NCBI RefSeq assembly: GCF_020682705.1
Contig: NZ_JAGTTN010000003.1
Span: forward strand, 372,001 to 436,000
Direction: 5' to 3'
DNA from: Microbacterium allomyrinae
Lineage (GTDB): Bacteria; Actinomycetota; Actinomycetes; Actinomycetales; Microbacteriaceae
Length of the DNA: 64,000 nt
The stretch's first letter is position 1; the number at the start of each line of letters is the position of its first letter. A model generated the notes under the pieces. That model searched no databases. It worked only from the letters and a program-made list of their open reading frames with translations, and had not been told where the DNA came from. Both the position numbers and the translations under genes were made by a program. Shown here piece after piece: positions 48,605 to 58,821 of this stretch.

Positions 48605-48663
48605 TCCAGAGTGCAGAAACGGTGGTTTGAATCGCACTGCGGCGGCACTTCGTGCACTCTCGG
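48605..48663. repeat. 59-bp palindromic repeat, copy 4
   Basis: TCCAGAGTGCA...TGCACTCTCGG. The interior has diverged from copies 2 and 3 by around ten positions but keeps the length. Confidence 0.85.
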
Positions 48664-48809
48664 CGGAGCCGGAGCCGCCGGAGCCGGCGGGGTCGGAGGG
48701 ACAGGGGGTCCGAGGGGTCGGAGGGGTCGGAGGGCGGCAGCGGCCCCCCGGGCCCGGGGGGGGCGGGGCCCCGCTGCCCCCGGGGGCCCGGGGCCGGGGG
48801 CCCCGGGGG

Positions 48810-51434
48810 TCAGGGGGCGGAGACGAGCGTCAGCGTGTCGGTGGTCGTTGCGGAGACGGCCTCGGGCGAAAAGGCCCACGGGATGGTTTCGGCGTTCTGC
48901 CACGTCTGGGTCTGGTCGATGTAGTTCGGGTGGAACGTGTGGCCACTGGTGCCGGTCAGGTGGTTCCAGCGCGACGCGTCGAAGTCCGAGAGATCGACCA
49001 CCATGCGCATCGACGGCACGGTGACGGTGGCGAAGCTCGAGCCAAGGTCCCAGCCGGTCGCGTTGACCATCGACGAGCCGCCGCCGACGGGGTACGGGCC
49101 GCGGTTGAACAGCCACTCGATCGGTGCGATGCCCGACGAGCCGAATGTGTCGCTCACCAGCGGCAGCGCATGCAGGCCGCCCCAGTTCCAGCGCGCGGCG
49201 TTGTCGCCCTGCAGGGCCACCAGGCGCTCGCGCGCCTCGATCGCGGACTGCTCGAGCATCTCGTCCATGCCGTCGATGCCGATGCCGTCGTTCGTCCACC
49301 ACGCAGATGCCGGGTCGTCGAGCAGTCCGTCCACGACGAGGAACAGACGCCCCTGATCGCTGAGCGGTGCGGGGCTCTCGCGACCCTCCACGAAGATGTT
49401 CTGCGCGAGCGTGTCCCAGAGCACGTTCGCGTACGCCGCCGCGGCCGAGTCGGTGGCATTCTGCGCGTCCCACTCGCGCAGCAGATCGAGTGCGGCATCC
49501 GTCTCGTCGTCGCCGGTCTGCACGTCGAGGTAGGCGGTCGTCAGGCGCATGCCGATGAACGAGGCATTGTCGGCCTGGATGTCTCGCATGTCGTCGGCGG
49601 TGAGGGGACCGTTCGCGATCTTGCGCTGGATCAGCTCCTGGATGCGTGCGGCGCGCCATCCGTAGTCCCAGTCGCGCGTCAGGAAGTGCGCGTAGTCGGC
49701 ACCGACGATCGCGTTGTTGGCGGTGATGATGAACCCCTCGGTGGGGTTGTAGACGACGGGCAGCTCCTCGAACGGGATGAACCCCTGCCACGCATAGGCG
49801 GAGTCCCAGCCCGGCTGCGGCATCGAGCCGTCACCCGCGCCGCGGATCGGCAGCTTGCCGGGCGTCTGGTAGCCGATGTTGCCGTCGACGTCGGCATACA
49901 CGAGGTTCTGCGCGGGGACGTCGAACAGCGCCGCGGCGCCGCGGAAGTCGTCGAAATCCCGGGCGACGTTGAGTGCGAAGATCGCGGTCGCGGTGGTGCC
50001 GGGTTTCAGCGCGGTCCAGGCGAGGCTCACCGCGTACTCGCCCGTCGGCGCAGCGATGGGCTGCTCGATCGCAGGGGTGTCGCCCACATACGGGTCGGCC
50101 GCGATCGTCGTGAAATCATCCGTGAGGCCCGACACGATCGGGCCATTGACCGTGGAGCGGACGACGAGCTCGACGTCGTCGCCGCCCGCGACCTCGAACG
50201 TCTCGGTGCGCTCCTCGAGCGGAACGAGCGCGCCGTCGCGCCAGTACTCGTCGCCCTCGATCTTCTCGATGTACAGGTCGGTCACATCGGTGGTGAGGTT
50301 CGTGAACCCCCACGCGACGCGATCGTTGTGGCCGATGATCACGCCGGGCACGCCCGCGAAGCCGAACCCGGCGACGTCGAACGGGCACTCCTCGGAGACC
50401 GCCGCGCACCGCAGTCCGATCTGGTGCCAGACGCTGGGCAGCGAGGCGCCGAGGTGCGGGTCGTTCGCCAGCAGCGGCATGCCGGTCTCGGTGAGGTCGC
50501 CCGAGACGACCCACGAGTTCGAGCCGATGCCCTCGCCGGCTCCGCCGACCAGGGTGCTGACGGCGTCGATGACGCCGTCGACCTCTGACCACTCGATCAA
50601 CGAGGTCGACGAGTTCGAGACCGTCGACTCATCGCCCGTCTCGTCGCCGGGAGCCGTCCCGACGGCGGGGATGGCCGAGATCTCCGGCACGATGACCGGG
50701 TTGCGATCGAACGGATACGCCGGGTACAGCTCGTCGATCTGGGCCTGTGTGAAGTCGGACGCGATCACGGCGCGCTCGGTCTCGTCCTCGATGTTGGAGC
50801 GGAGGTCCCAGGCCATCGCCTTCAGCCACGCGACGGAGTCGGCGGGGGTCCATGGCTCGATCTCGTAGTCCGCGTTCTGCAGGCCCAGCACCGCGTACTC
50901 GAACGACGCGTCGGCGCCGTCGTGGTCGGCGAGGTAGGCGTTGACGCCGTCGGCGTAGGCCTCGTAGTACGCGCGTTCGGCCTCGCCCAGCGCCTCTACC
51001 TCCTGCTCGGCGATGTGGCGCCATCCGAGCGCGCGGAGGAACTTGTCGGTCGCCAGCTGCGACTCGCCGAACAGCTCCGACAGGCGACCGCTGGTGACGT
51101 GGCGGCGGAAGTCCATCTCCCAGAAGCGATCCTGGGCGTGCACGTAGCCCTGCGCGTAGAACAGGTCGTGGCTGGAGTCCGCGGTGATGATCGGGATGCC
51201 GAGCCCGTCGCGCTGGACGATGACCTCGTCATCGAGTCCGGTGACGACGACCTCGCCGCTCAGCTGAGGGAACGAGCGCTGCACGGTGTACGCGAGGAAC
51301 CCGACGGCGATCAGCGCGAGCACGACGACGCCCGCGACGATGCTGAACAGCGTGATGCCGATCGTGCGACCGACCGACCGACGGCGGGGCGCGTCGTCGA
51401 TGGTGCTGACGGGGTCGGTGGAGGGCTTCGACAT
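48810..51434 (-). CDS. Penicillin acylase family protein (N-terminal nucleophile hydrolase)
   Basis: An Ntn hydrolase that probably cleaves amide bonds of acylated compounds such as beta-lactams or acyl-homoserine lactones. The 874-residue precursor has an N-terminal membrane anchor (about 24-50), an alpha-chain region, and the self-processing site GSNSWVV, whose Ser305 would become the N-terminal nucleophile of the beta chain after cleavage. It is membrane-tethered outside the cell. ATG 51434 follows the poor start region; the upstream frame is not protein-like. The stop codon touches the G-rich repeat region. Confidence 0.92.
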   Translation of the reverse strand: MSKPSTDPVSTIDDAPRRRSVGRTIGITLFSIVAGVVVLALIAVGFLAYTVQRSFPQLSGEVVVTGLDDEVIVQRDGLGIPIITADSSHDLFYAQGYVHAQDRFWEMDFRRHVTSGRLSELFGESQLATDKFLRALGWRHIAEQEVEALGEAERAYYEAYADGVNAYLADHDGADASFEYAVLGLQNADYEIEPWTPADSVAWLKAMAWDLRSNIEDETERAVIASDFTQAQIDELYPAYPFDRNPVIVPEISAIPAVGTAPGDETGDESTVSNSSTSLIEWSEVDGVIDAVSTLVGGAGEGIGSNSWVVSGDLTETGMPLLANDPHLGASLPSVWHQIGLRCAAVSEECPFDVAGFGFAGVPGVIIGHNDRVAWGFTNLTTDVTDLYIEKIEGDEYWRDGALVPLEERTETFEVAGGDDVELVVRSTVNGPIVSGLTDDFTTIAADPYVGDTPAIEQPIAAPTGEYAVSLAWTALKPGTTATAIFALNVARDFDDFRGAAALFDVPAQNLVYADVDGNIGYQTPGKLPIRGAGDGSMPQPGWDSAYAWQGFIPFEELPVVYNPTEGFIITANNAIVGADYAHFLTRDWDYGWRAARIQELIQRKIANGPLTADDMRDIQADNASFIGMRLTTAYLDVQTGDDETDAALDLLREWDAQNATDSAAAAYANVLWDTLAQNIFVEGRESPAPLSDQGRLFLVVDGLLDDPASAWWTNDGIGIDGMDEMLEQSAIEARERLVALQGDNAARWNWGGLHALPLVSDTFGSSGIAPIEWLFNRGPYPVGGGSSMVNATGWDLGSSFATVTVPSMRMVVDLSDFDASRWNHLTGTSGHTFHPNYIDQTQTWQNAETIPWAFSPEAVSATTTDTLTLVSAP

Positions 51435-51572
51435 TGAAGGGCTTTCGGTATGGCGACGAGGGACGCGGTGTCGGGCACCGCGAGATCGGATGCCGCGCGT
51501 CGGGTCGCGCGAAACCGTTTCGGCATCGTAACCCGCGCCGCCCACGGAGCCGAATCGCGTTCGCTTTCCGGA

Positions 51573-51601
51573 AGCGGATGCCGCACCCCGCGGCATCCGC
51601 T
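51573..51601 (-). terminator. Terminator-like hairpin after the YhgE/Pip operon
   Basis: AGCGGATGCCGC/GCGGCATCCGCT, a perfect 12-bp stem with loop ACCCC, lies 9 bp after the minus-strand stop at 51610. It pairs GGATGCC with GGCATCC. Confidence 0.7.
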
Positions 51602-51609
51602 CCGCCCGG

Positions 51610-53463
51610 CTAGCCGATGACGCTCGGCTGCAGGTCGCGGAGCGTGCGGAAGTGGGTCATGCGCGTGACCCCGATCGCGGCGAAGACGCCGGCACCCACC
51701 AGCCATGCGGCCAGTACGGCGAGATCCAGCCAGACCCGGTCGGCGTTGCCGCCGTACATGACCTGTCTCATGGCGTCGACGACGTATCCCATCGGCAGCA
51801 CGTGGTGCAGCGTCGCCAGAGGTGCGGGAAGCGTCTGCCAGGGGAACGTGCCGCCGGCGGTCACCAGCTGCAGCACCATGAGCACGAGCCCGAGGAACTG
51901 CCCGACCGATCCGAACCAGACGTTGAGGGCGAGCACGATCGCCGCGTACGTCGCGCTCGCCAGCAGCAGGATGCCGAGAGTCGCCAGCGGGTGCGCGAAC
52001 TGGAATCCGAGTGCCAGGGCCAGCACCCCGAAGAGCCCGAGCATCTGCAGCCCGCCCAGGAGTGCGGGGGTCGCCCAGCCGGCGAGAGTGATGCGGATCG
52101 GCGAGTGCAGCGCGGTGACCGCTCGACGCGACACCGGCTTGACGATGAGGAAGAGCGCGTAGATGCCGATCCACCCGGCGAGGGCGGCGAAGAACGGGGC
52201 GAGGCCGGCGCCGTAGTTCTGAGCCTGCGTGAGCGAGGATCGTTCGATCTCGACGGGAGCGGCGAGCGTATCGGCCTGCGCCGCCCGCGTGTCGGCGTCG
52301 AACGCGGGCAGCTGCGCTGCACCGTCGGAGAGTCCGTCACGCAGTTGCGTGGCACCGTCTTCGAGCTGTGCGATGCCGCCGCCGAGGGTGGCCGCGCCGT
52401 CGCGGAGCTGGGCCGCGGCATCCGCAGCGGTCGAGGTGCCCGCGGCCAGAGTGGCCGAACCTGCCGCGACCGTGCCGGCGCCGGCGGCCACCTGCTGCGC
52501 CCCCGTGTCGAGCCGATCGATCTCCGACACGGCCGTCTGCACGCGCTGGTTCGCGGTGTCCACGCGCTCGCCCACGGGATCGAGCACGGCGAGCACCTCG
52601 TCGATCTGCGCCTGATCGAGGCCGGCACCGGCGAGGCTCTCGGCGATGTCGGCGCGGGCCTGCGGCACGGCGGCGGCGGCGGCCGAGGCCGCGGCGCCGA
52701 TGCGCGTCGCGGTGGCGTCGAGCTGCGCGGTCCCTGCGGCGACCTGGGCGGCTCCGTCCGCCACCTGCTGCGCGCCGGTGGCGAGCGATGCGGCGCCGTC
52801 GCGCAGCTGCGCCGTGCCGTCGGCGAGCTGGCCCGCGCCGTCGGTCAGCTGGGCGGTGCCGTCGCCGGCCTGCGCGAGACCGTCCACCAGCTGTGTCGCG
52901 CCGGCGGCGGCATCCGTCAATTGGATCCGGATGGTGTCGAGCGCGTCGAGCATGGTGAGACCGGCCTCTGCCACCACCTTCTCGGTGATCGTCGTCTGGA
53001 TGCGCTCGACCGCCTGCGTGCCGATCGTGGAGGCGAGGTAGTTGTTGGCGTCGCTCGTGTGCAGCACGATGTCGGCCGTGCGCGGTTCGCCCGTCGTGAT
53101 CGACGCGATGGCGGCCGTGAAGTCGGCGGGCAGTTCGATCGCGAAATCGTACGTGCCGTCGTCGAGCCCCGCGTTCGCCTCGTCGGCGGTGGCGGTCTGC
53201 CAGGCGAACGAGCCGTCCTCGATGAGCTCCTGCGCGATCTCGTCGCCGAGATTGCGGTCGGTGCCGTTGAGCTGAGCGCCGGTGTCCTCGACGACGAGGG
53301 CCGCGGGCACCTCCGTCAGCTGCGCGTAAGGATCGCGGTTCGCCCATAGGTAGACGCCGCCGTACAGGATCGGCACCGCCATCAGCGCGATGAGCGCGAT
53401 CAGCGACATCCGCGTCGAGGTGAGTCGGCGCAGTTCCGCCATGATCATCTGCGGCACCTTCAC
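51610..53463 (-). CDS. YhgE/Pip-domain membrane protein
   Basis: The 617-residue protein has one N-terminal membrane segment (about 18-38), an extracellular domain (about 45-175), a long run of heptad-like GxxQLxDG repeats (about 180-395; GTAQLTDGAGQLADG), and five or six C-terminal membrane segments. This is the layout of YhgE/Pip proteins, which include a phage-infection protein in lactococci and are related to the T7SS protein EsaA. GTG 53463 overlaps the stop of the ABC-like gene (GTGA). No ESX genes are near. Confidence 0.92.
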   Translation of the reverse strand: MKVPQMIMAELRRLTSTRMSLIALIALMAVPILYGGVYLWANRDPYAQLTEVPAALVVEDTGAQLNGTDRNLGDEIAQELIEDGSFAWQTATADEANAGLDDGTYDFAIELPADFTAAIASITTGEPRTADIVLHTSDANNYLASTIGTQAVERIQTTITEKVVAEAGLTMLDALDTIRIQLTDAAAGATQLVDGLAQAGDGTAQLTDGAGQLADGTAQLRDGAASLATGAQQVADGAAQVAAGTAQLDATATRIGAAASAAAAAVPQARADIAESLAGAGLDQAQIDEVLAVLDPVGERVDTANQRVQTAVSEIDRLDTGAQQVAAGAGTVAAGSATLAAGTSTAADAAAQLRDGAATLGGGIAQLEDGATQLRDGLSDGAAQLPAFDADTRAAQADTLAAPVEIERSSLTQAQNYGAGLAPFFAALAGWIGIYALFLIVKPVSRRAVTALHSPIRITLAGWATPALLGGLQMLGLFGVLALALGFQFAHPLATLGILLLASATYAAIVLALNVWFGSVGQFLGLVLMVLQLVTAGGTFPWQTLPAPLATLHHVLPMGYVVDAMRQVMYGGNADRVWLDLAVLAAWLVGAGVFAAIGVTRMTHFRTLRDLQPSVIG

Positions 53464-54203
53464 GAGCGCGCCCCCTTCGTGGGTGCGGTGAGTCGTCGCA
53501 GGCGGATGCCGGAACGCGCGGCTGCCGAGCGGCTGAGGCCTCCGGCCGCGCGGAGCGGCGGAACACGACCGGCGCGAGAGAGCGCCCGCGAACCCTGATC
53601 CCCGCCATCGACCGGTGAGCGATCGAGCACCGACTGCGATGCCCGCCCGGCGATCACGAGCACCGCGAGCCCGCGCGCGGCGAACCCCTGGGCGATGTGC
53701 CACCAGGTCTCGGGCTCGCCGCCGTGCCGGTCGGGTGAGACGAGCACGATGCCCTCGACGCCCTTGCGCAGCACGGCGAGTTCGCACAGGGCACGCACGC
53801 GATCGGCGGGCTCGACGTTCGCGATCGGGAGGGATGCCAGGGGTGCGAGCGCGTTCTCCTCGAGCCAGCGCCGAACGGCCAGAGGGTCGGAGCGGCGCCC
53901 CGCGAACATGAGCTCTTCGGCGACGACGCCGGCGAGCGTCACATTCGGCTCGGGCTCCGACACGTCGAGCGCGTCGACCAGGGCGACGCGGCGACGCAGG
54001 GCCGAGGCATCCGTCCGCCCGTCGATCAGCACGCCACCGGTGTCGGGGCGCATTCGGCCTGCGGCGATGAGTCCGAGCACGGTGGGGCGCTGCTCCGTCT
54101 CGGCGAAGGCGAGGGTCACGCGGCCCGTCTCGAAGACCGTGGAGGTCGGGGGCAGTGCGCGGTCGCGGCGCCCCTTGCCGACCGCGTCCAGGACGACCCT
54201 CAC
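53460..54203 (-). CDS. Degenerate ABC-ATPase-like protein
   Basis: The 247-residue protein keeps the outline of an ABC ATPase: VLGLIAAGRMRPDTGGVLIDG matches the segment after Walker A, and GIVLVSPDR sits where Walker B would be. But the Walker A loop GPxGxGKS/T is replaced by AETEQRPT, the LSGGQ signature by NVEPADRVRA, and the Walker B acid is lost. The catalytic residues are therefore missing. It overlaps both the TetR gene and the YhgE gene (GTGA), so it probably works with them. The C-terminal 45 residues are basic. Confidence 0.72.
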   Translation of the reverse strand: MRVVLDAVGKGRRDRALPPTSTVFETGRVTLAFAETEQRPTVLGLIAAGRMRPDTGGVLIDGRTDASALRRRVALVDALDVSEPEPNVTLAGVVAEELMFAGRRSDPLAVRRWLEENALAPLASLPIANVEPADRVRALCELAVLRKGVEGIVLVSPDRHGGEPETWWHIAQGFAARGLAVLVIAGRASQSVLDRSPVDGGDQGSRALSRAGRVPPLRAAGGLSRSAAARSGIRLRRLTAPTKGARS

Positions 54204-54877
54204 GCGCTCGCCGCAGTCTCGGCGGCGGCAGCGTCGCCGGCCGGTGCGCCGTCGGGCGCCGCGAGCACGTCGGGATGCTCGTGGAGCAGAGCGGCCGCCT
54301 CTCGCCACGAGAGCCCCGCGATGCTGAGCACCGCGCGCACGGCGAGGCCGCGGGCCTCGGGTGACGAGGCGTCCATGCGCGTGATGACGGTGCGTGCGGT
54401 CTCTTCCACGAGACGTGCGAGCGTCGGCGCGGCGACGTCGGTGCGCAGGACACCGGCATCTTGGCCCTCGCGCACGAGGCGCATGACGGTGCGACGCAGC
54501 GGCGCGAGGGCGTCGGCCGTCATCTCGACGTGCGCGTCGTCGAGGGCGAGAGCGGCGAGCACCTGCACGTGGGACGCCTCGGTCCACAGTGCCGCGGCGA
54601 GGCGCGCGAGCGCGAGCCGGGGGTCGGCGTCATCGATGCGGGCCGCGATCGCGTTGAAGCGCGCGGTGCCCTGCGCGACGAGTTCGCGCAGCAGCGCGTC
54701 GCGATCGTCGAAGTGGCCGTACAGGGCGCGGCGCGAGAGGCCTGCCTGGCGCGCGATCGTGTCGACCGATGCACGCGGGTCGTGCGCCAGCGCGACGTGC
54801 GCCGCCGCGAGGATGCCCGCGCGGTTCTCGAGGGCGTCTCGGCGCGGACGGCGCACGGCATCGATCGTGGAGGTCAT
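54200..54877 (-). CDS. TetR-family transcriptional regulator
   Basis: The 225-residue protein has an N-terminal helix-turn-helix (about 20-65; DTIARQAGLSRRALYGHFDDRDALL) and a helical ligand domain. It is the first gene of the operon with the ABC-like and YhgE/Pip genes, to which it is translationally coupled. A palindrome spans its promoter, so it probably autoregulates the operon. ATG 54877 has TAGTCT 6 nt upstream. Confidence 0.93.
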   Translation of the reverse strand: MTSTIDAVRRPRRDALENRAGILAAAHVALAHDPRASVDTIARQAGLSRRALYGHFDDRDALLRELVAQGTARFNAIAARIDDADPRLALARLAAALWTEASHVQVLAALALDDAHVEMTADALAPLRRTVMRLVREGQDAGVLRTDVAAPTLARLVEETARTVITRMDASSPEARGLAVRAVLSIAGLSWREAAALLHEHPDVLAAPDGAPAGDAAAAETAASA

Positions 54878-54883
54878 GCCTCC

Positions 54884-54889
54884 AGACTA
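54884..54889 (-). promoter_or_regulatory. -10 element of the TetR-YhgE operon (leaderless)
   Basis: TAGTCT on the minus strand ends 6 nt before ATG 54877, with TTGCAC 18 bp upstream (54908-54913) as a -35. Confidence 0.55.
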
Positions 54890-54895
54890 GAGAAC

Positions 54896-54913
54896 TTGCA
54901 CAATGCTGTGCAA
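54896..54913. promoter_or_regulatory. TetR-type operator palindrome
   Basis: TTGCACA and TGTGCAA (54896-54902 and 54907-54913) form perfect arms with a 4-bp centre. The palindrome covers the -35 and spacer of the TetR operon promoter, a usual operator position. Confidence 0.7.
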
Positions 54914-55000
54914 CTTATCTCGACGACTCGAAGATGAGGTCCAGGTTCCGTTGCTTCGAGGAACTCAGACGCGGCGAACCCGGACCCGACGTGGACGGGG

Positions 55001-57365
<2,365 letters not shown>

Positions 57366-57371
57366 GGGGAC

Positions 57372-57377
57372 ACCATA
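57372..57377 (-). promoter_or_regulatory. Likely leaderless -10 element of the Pr6Pr gene
   Basis: TATGGT on the minus strand ends 6 nt before ATG 57365. Confidence 0.5.
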
Positions 57378-57402
57378 TCGGCGGTTCGTCGCGGGGCCTC
57401 GA

Positions 57403-57408
57403 TAGGAT
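57403..57408 (+). promoter_or_regulatory. Candidate -10 element of purA
   Basis: TAGGAT lies 34 bp before the purA ATG, leaving a normal short leader with a Shine-Dalgarno (GGGGGAG, 57430-57436). Confidence 0.4.
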
Positions 57409-57442
57409 GGGGTGTAACCGTCCGATAACGGGGGAGTAGCCC

Positions 57443-58729
57443 ATGCCAGGCATCGTGATCGTCGGAGTCCAGTGGGGAGACGAGGGCAAGGGCAAGGCCA
57501 CAGACCTGCTCGGTGACCGCACCGACTGGGTGGTCAAGTTCAACGGCGGCAACAACGCCGGCCACACCGTCGTCATCGGCGACGAGAAGTACGCACTGCA
57601 CCTGCTGCCGTCGGGCATCCTGTCGCCCGGCGTGAATGCCGTGATCGGCAACGGCGTCGTCATCGACCTCGAGGTGCTCTTCTACGAGCTCGAGGCGCTG
57701 CACGCGCGCGGCGTCGACACGTCACGTCTGCGGGTGAGCGCGAATGCGCACATCATCACGCAGTACCACCGCACGCTCGACAAGGTCAGCGAGCGGTTCC
57801 TCGGCAAGCGTCAGATCGGCACGACCGGCCGCGGGATCGGCCCGGCCTACGCCGACAAGATCAACCGCGTCGGCATCCGTGTGCAGGATCTCTTCGACGA
57901 GAACATCCTGCGCCAGAAGGTCGAGGGTGCGCTCGATCAGAAGAACCACCTGCTGGTGAAGATCTTCAACCGCCGTGCGATCACCGTCGACGAGATCGTC
58001 GAGGACCTGCTCTCGTACGCCGAGCGGCTGGCCCCCATGGTGGCCGATACCGGCCTGCTCCTGAACGACGCGCTGGATGCCGGCGACGTCGTGGTGTTCG
58101 AGGGCGGCCAGGCCACGATGCTCGACGTCGACCACGGCACCTACCCGTTCGTGACGTCGTCGTCGGCGACCGCGGGCGGCGCGGCGACGGGGTCCGGAGT
58201 GGGACCCAACCGCCTCGATCGCATCGTCGGCATCGTGAAGGCCTACACGACCCGCGTCGGCTCGGGCCCGTTCCCGACCGAGCTGTTCGACGACAACGGT
58301 GACTTCCTGCGTTCGCGCGGCTTCGAGTTCGGCACGACCACCGGGCGGCCTCGCCGGGTGGGCTGGTACGACGCGCCGATCACCCGATACGCCACGCGCA
58401 TCAACGGCTTGACCGACCTGGTGCTGACCAAGCTCGACATCCTCTCGGGACTCGACCAGATCCCGGTGTGCGTCGCGTACGACGTCGACGGCGAGCGGTT
58501 CGACGAGGTGCCGGTCAACCAGTCCGACTTCCACCACGCCGTGCCCATCCTCGAGTACTTCCCGGGCTGGAAGCGCGACATCTCGGGGGCCCGAACATTC
58601 GACGAGCTGCCCATCGAGGCGCAGGAGTACGTGCTCGCGCTCGAGAGGATGAGCGGCACCCGCATCTCCGTGATCGGCGTCGGTGCGGCACGCGACGCGG
58701 TCATCGTGCGTCACGACCTCGTCGACTGA
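57443..58729 (+). CDS. purA: Adenylosuccinate synthase
   Basis: PurA converts IMP, aspartate and GTP to adenylosuccinate, the first step to AMP. The 428-residue protein has the GTP-binding loop GDEGKGK near residues 12-18, NNAGHTVV near 38-45, and the C-terminal TKLDILSGL. It is of standard length and starts at an ATG with a strong Shine-Dalgarno. It is transcribed alone. Confidence 0.98.
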   Translation: MPGIVIVGVQWGDEGKGKATDLLGDRTDWVVKFNGGNNAGHTVVIGDEKYALHLLPSGILSPGVNAVIGNGVVIDLEVLFYELEALHARGVDTSRLRVSANAHIITQYHRTLDKVSERFLGKRQIGTTGRGIGPAYADKINRVGIRVQDLFDENILRQKVEGALDQKNHLLVKIFNRRAITVDEIVEDLLSYAERLAPMVADTGLLLNDALDAGDVVVFEGGQATMLDVDHGTYPFVTSSSATAGGAATGSGVGPNRLDRIVGIVKAYTTRVGSGPFPTELFDDNGDFLRSRGFEFGTTTGRPRRVGWYDAPITRYATRINGLTDLVLTKLDILSGLDQIPVCVAYDVDGERFDEVPVNQSDFHHAVPILEYFPGWKRDISGARTFDELPIEAQEYVLALERMSGTRISVIGVGAARDAVIVRHDLVD

Positions 58730-58821
58730 CCCTCTCGAAACCCTGACACGTTCCGTCCCGCTCGTTCCGCGTACCGATCGGTGCGAAGCGCGACGAAACG
58801 CCTCGCAGCGAACGGAAGCAC

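Larger units (their letters stand above)
48138..48809. repeat. Tandemly duplicated, extremely GC-rich repeat region
   Basis: This 672-bp gap between convergent gene ends has no credible gene; open frames in it are Pro/Arg/Ser-rich artefacts. It has GGCCC/GGTCC pentamer runs (48163-48220 and 48541-48604), three 59-bp palindromes, and G-rich spacers. A unit of about 165 bp is duplicated: palindrome 48221 plus spacer, then palindrome 48386 plus a similar spacer, with a 36-bp block repeated exactly (48321-48356 and 48485-48520). A third, diverged unit starts at 48605. The end (48744-48809) is almost pure G and C. Confidence 0.85.

Noticed and set aside
48044..48637. A Pro/Arg/Ser-rich frame across the repeat region
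   Set aside because: Its sequence is only the translation of pentamer runs and palindromes, with no homology pattern or start signal.
48221..48663. A CRISPR array from the three 59-bp repeats
   Set aside because: The repeats are too long and divergent, spacing is irregular (165 and 219 bp), the spacers are related to each other, and no cas genes are near.
48408..50588. A 726-codon frame antisense to the penicillin acylase gene
   Set aside because: No domain, and it crosses the low-complexity repeat region; the acylase gene is certain.
51652..53349. A 565-codon frame antisense to the YhgE/Pip gene
   Set aside because: It mirrors the heptad-repeat coding region and resembles no protein.
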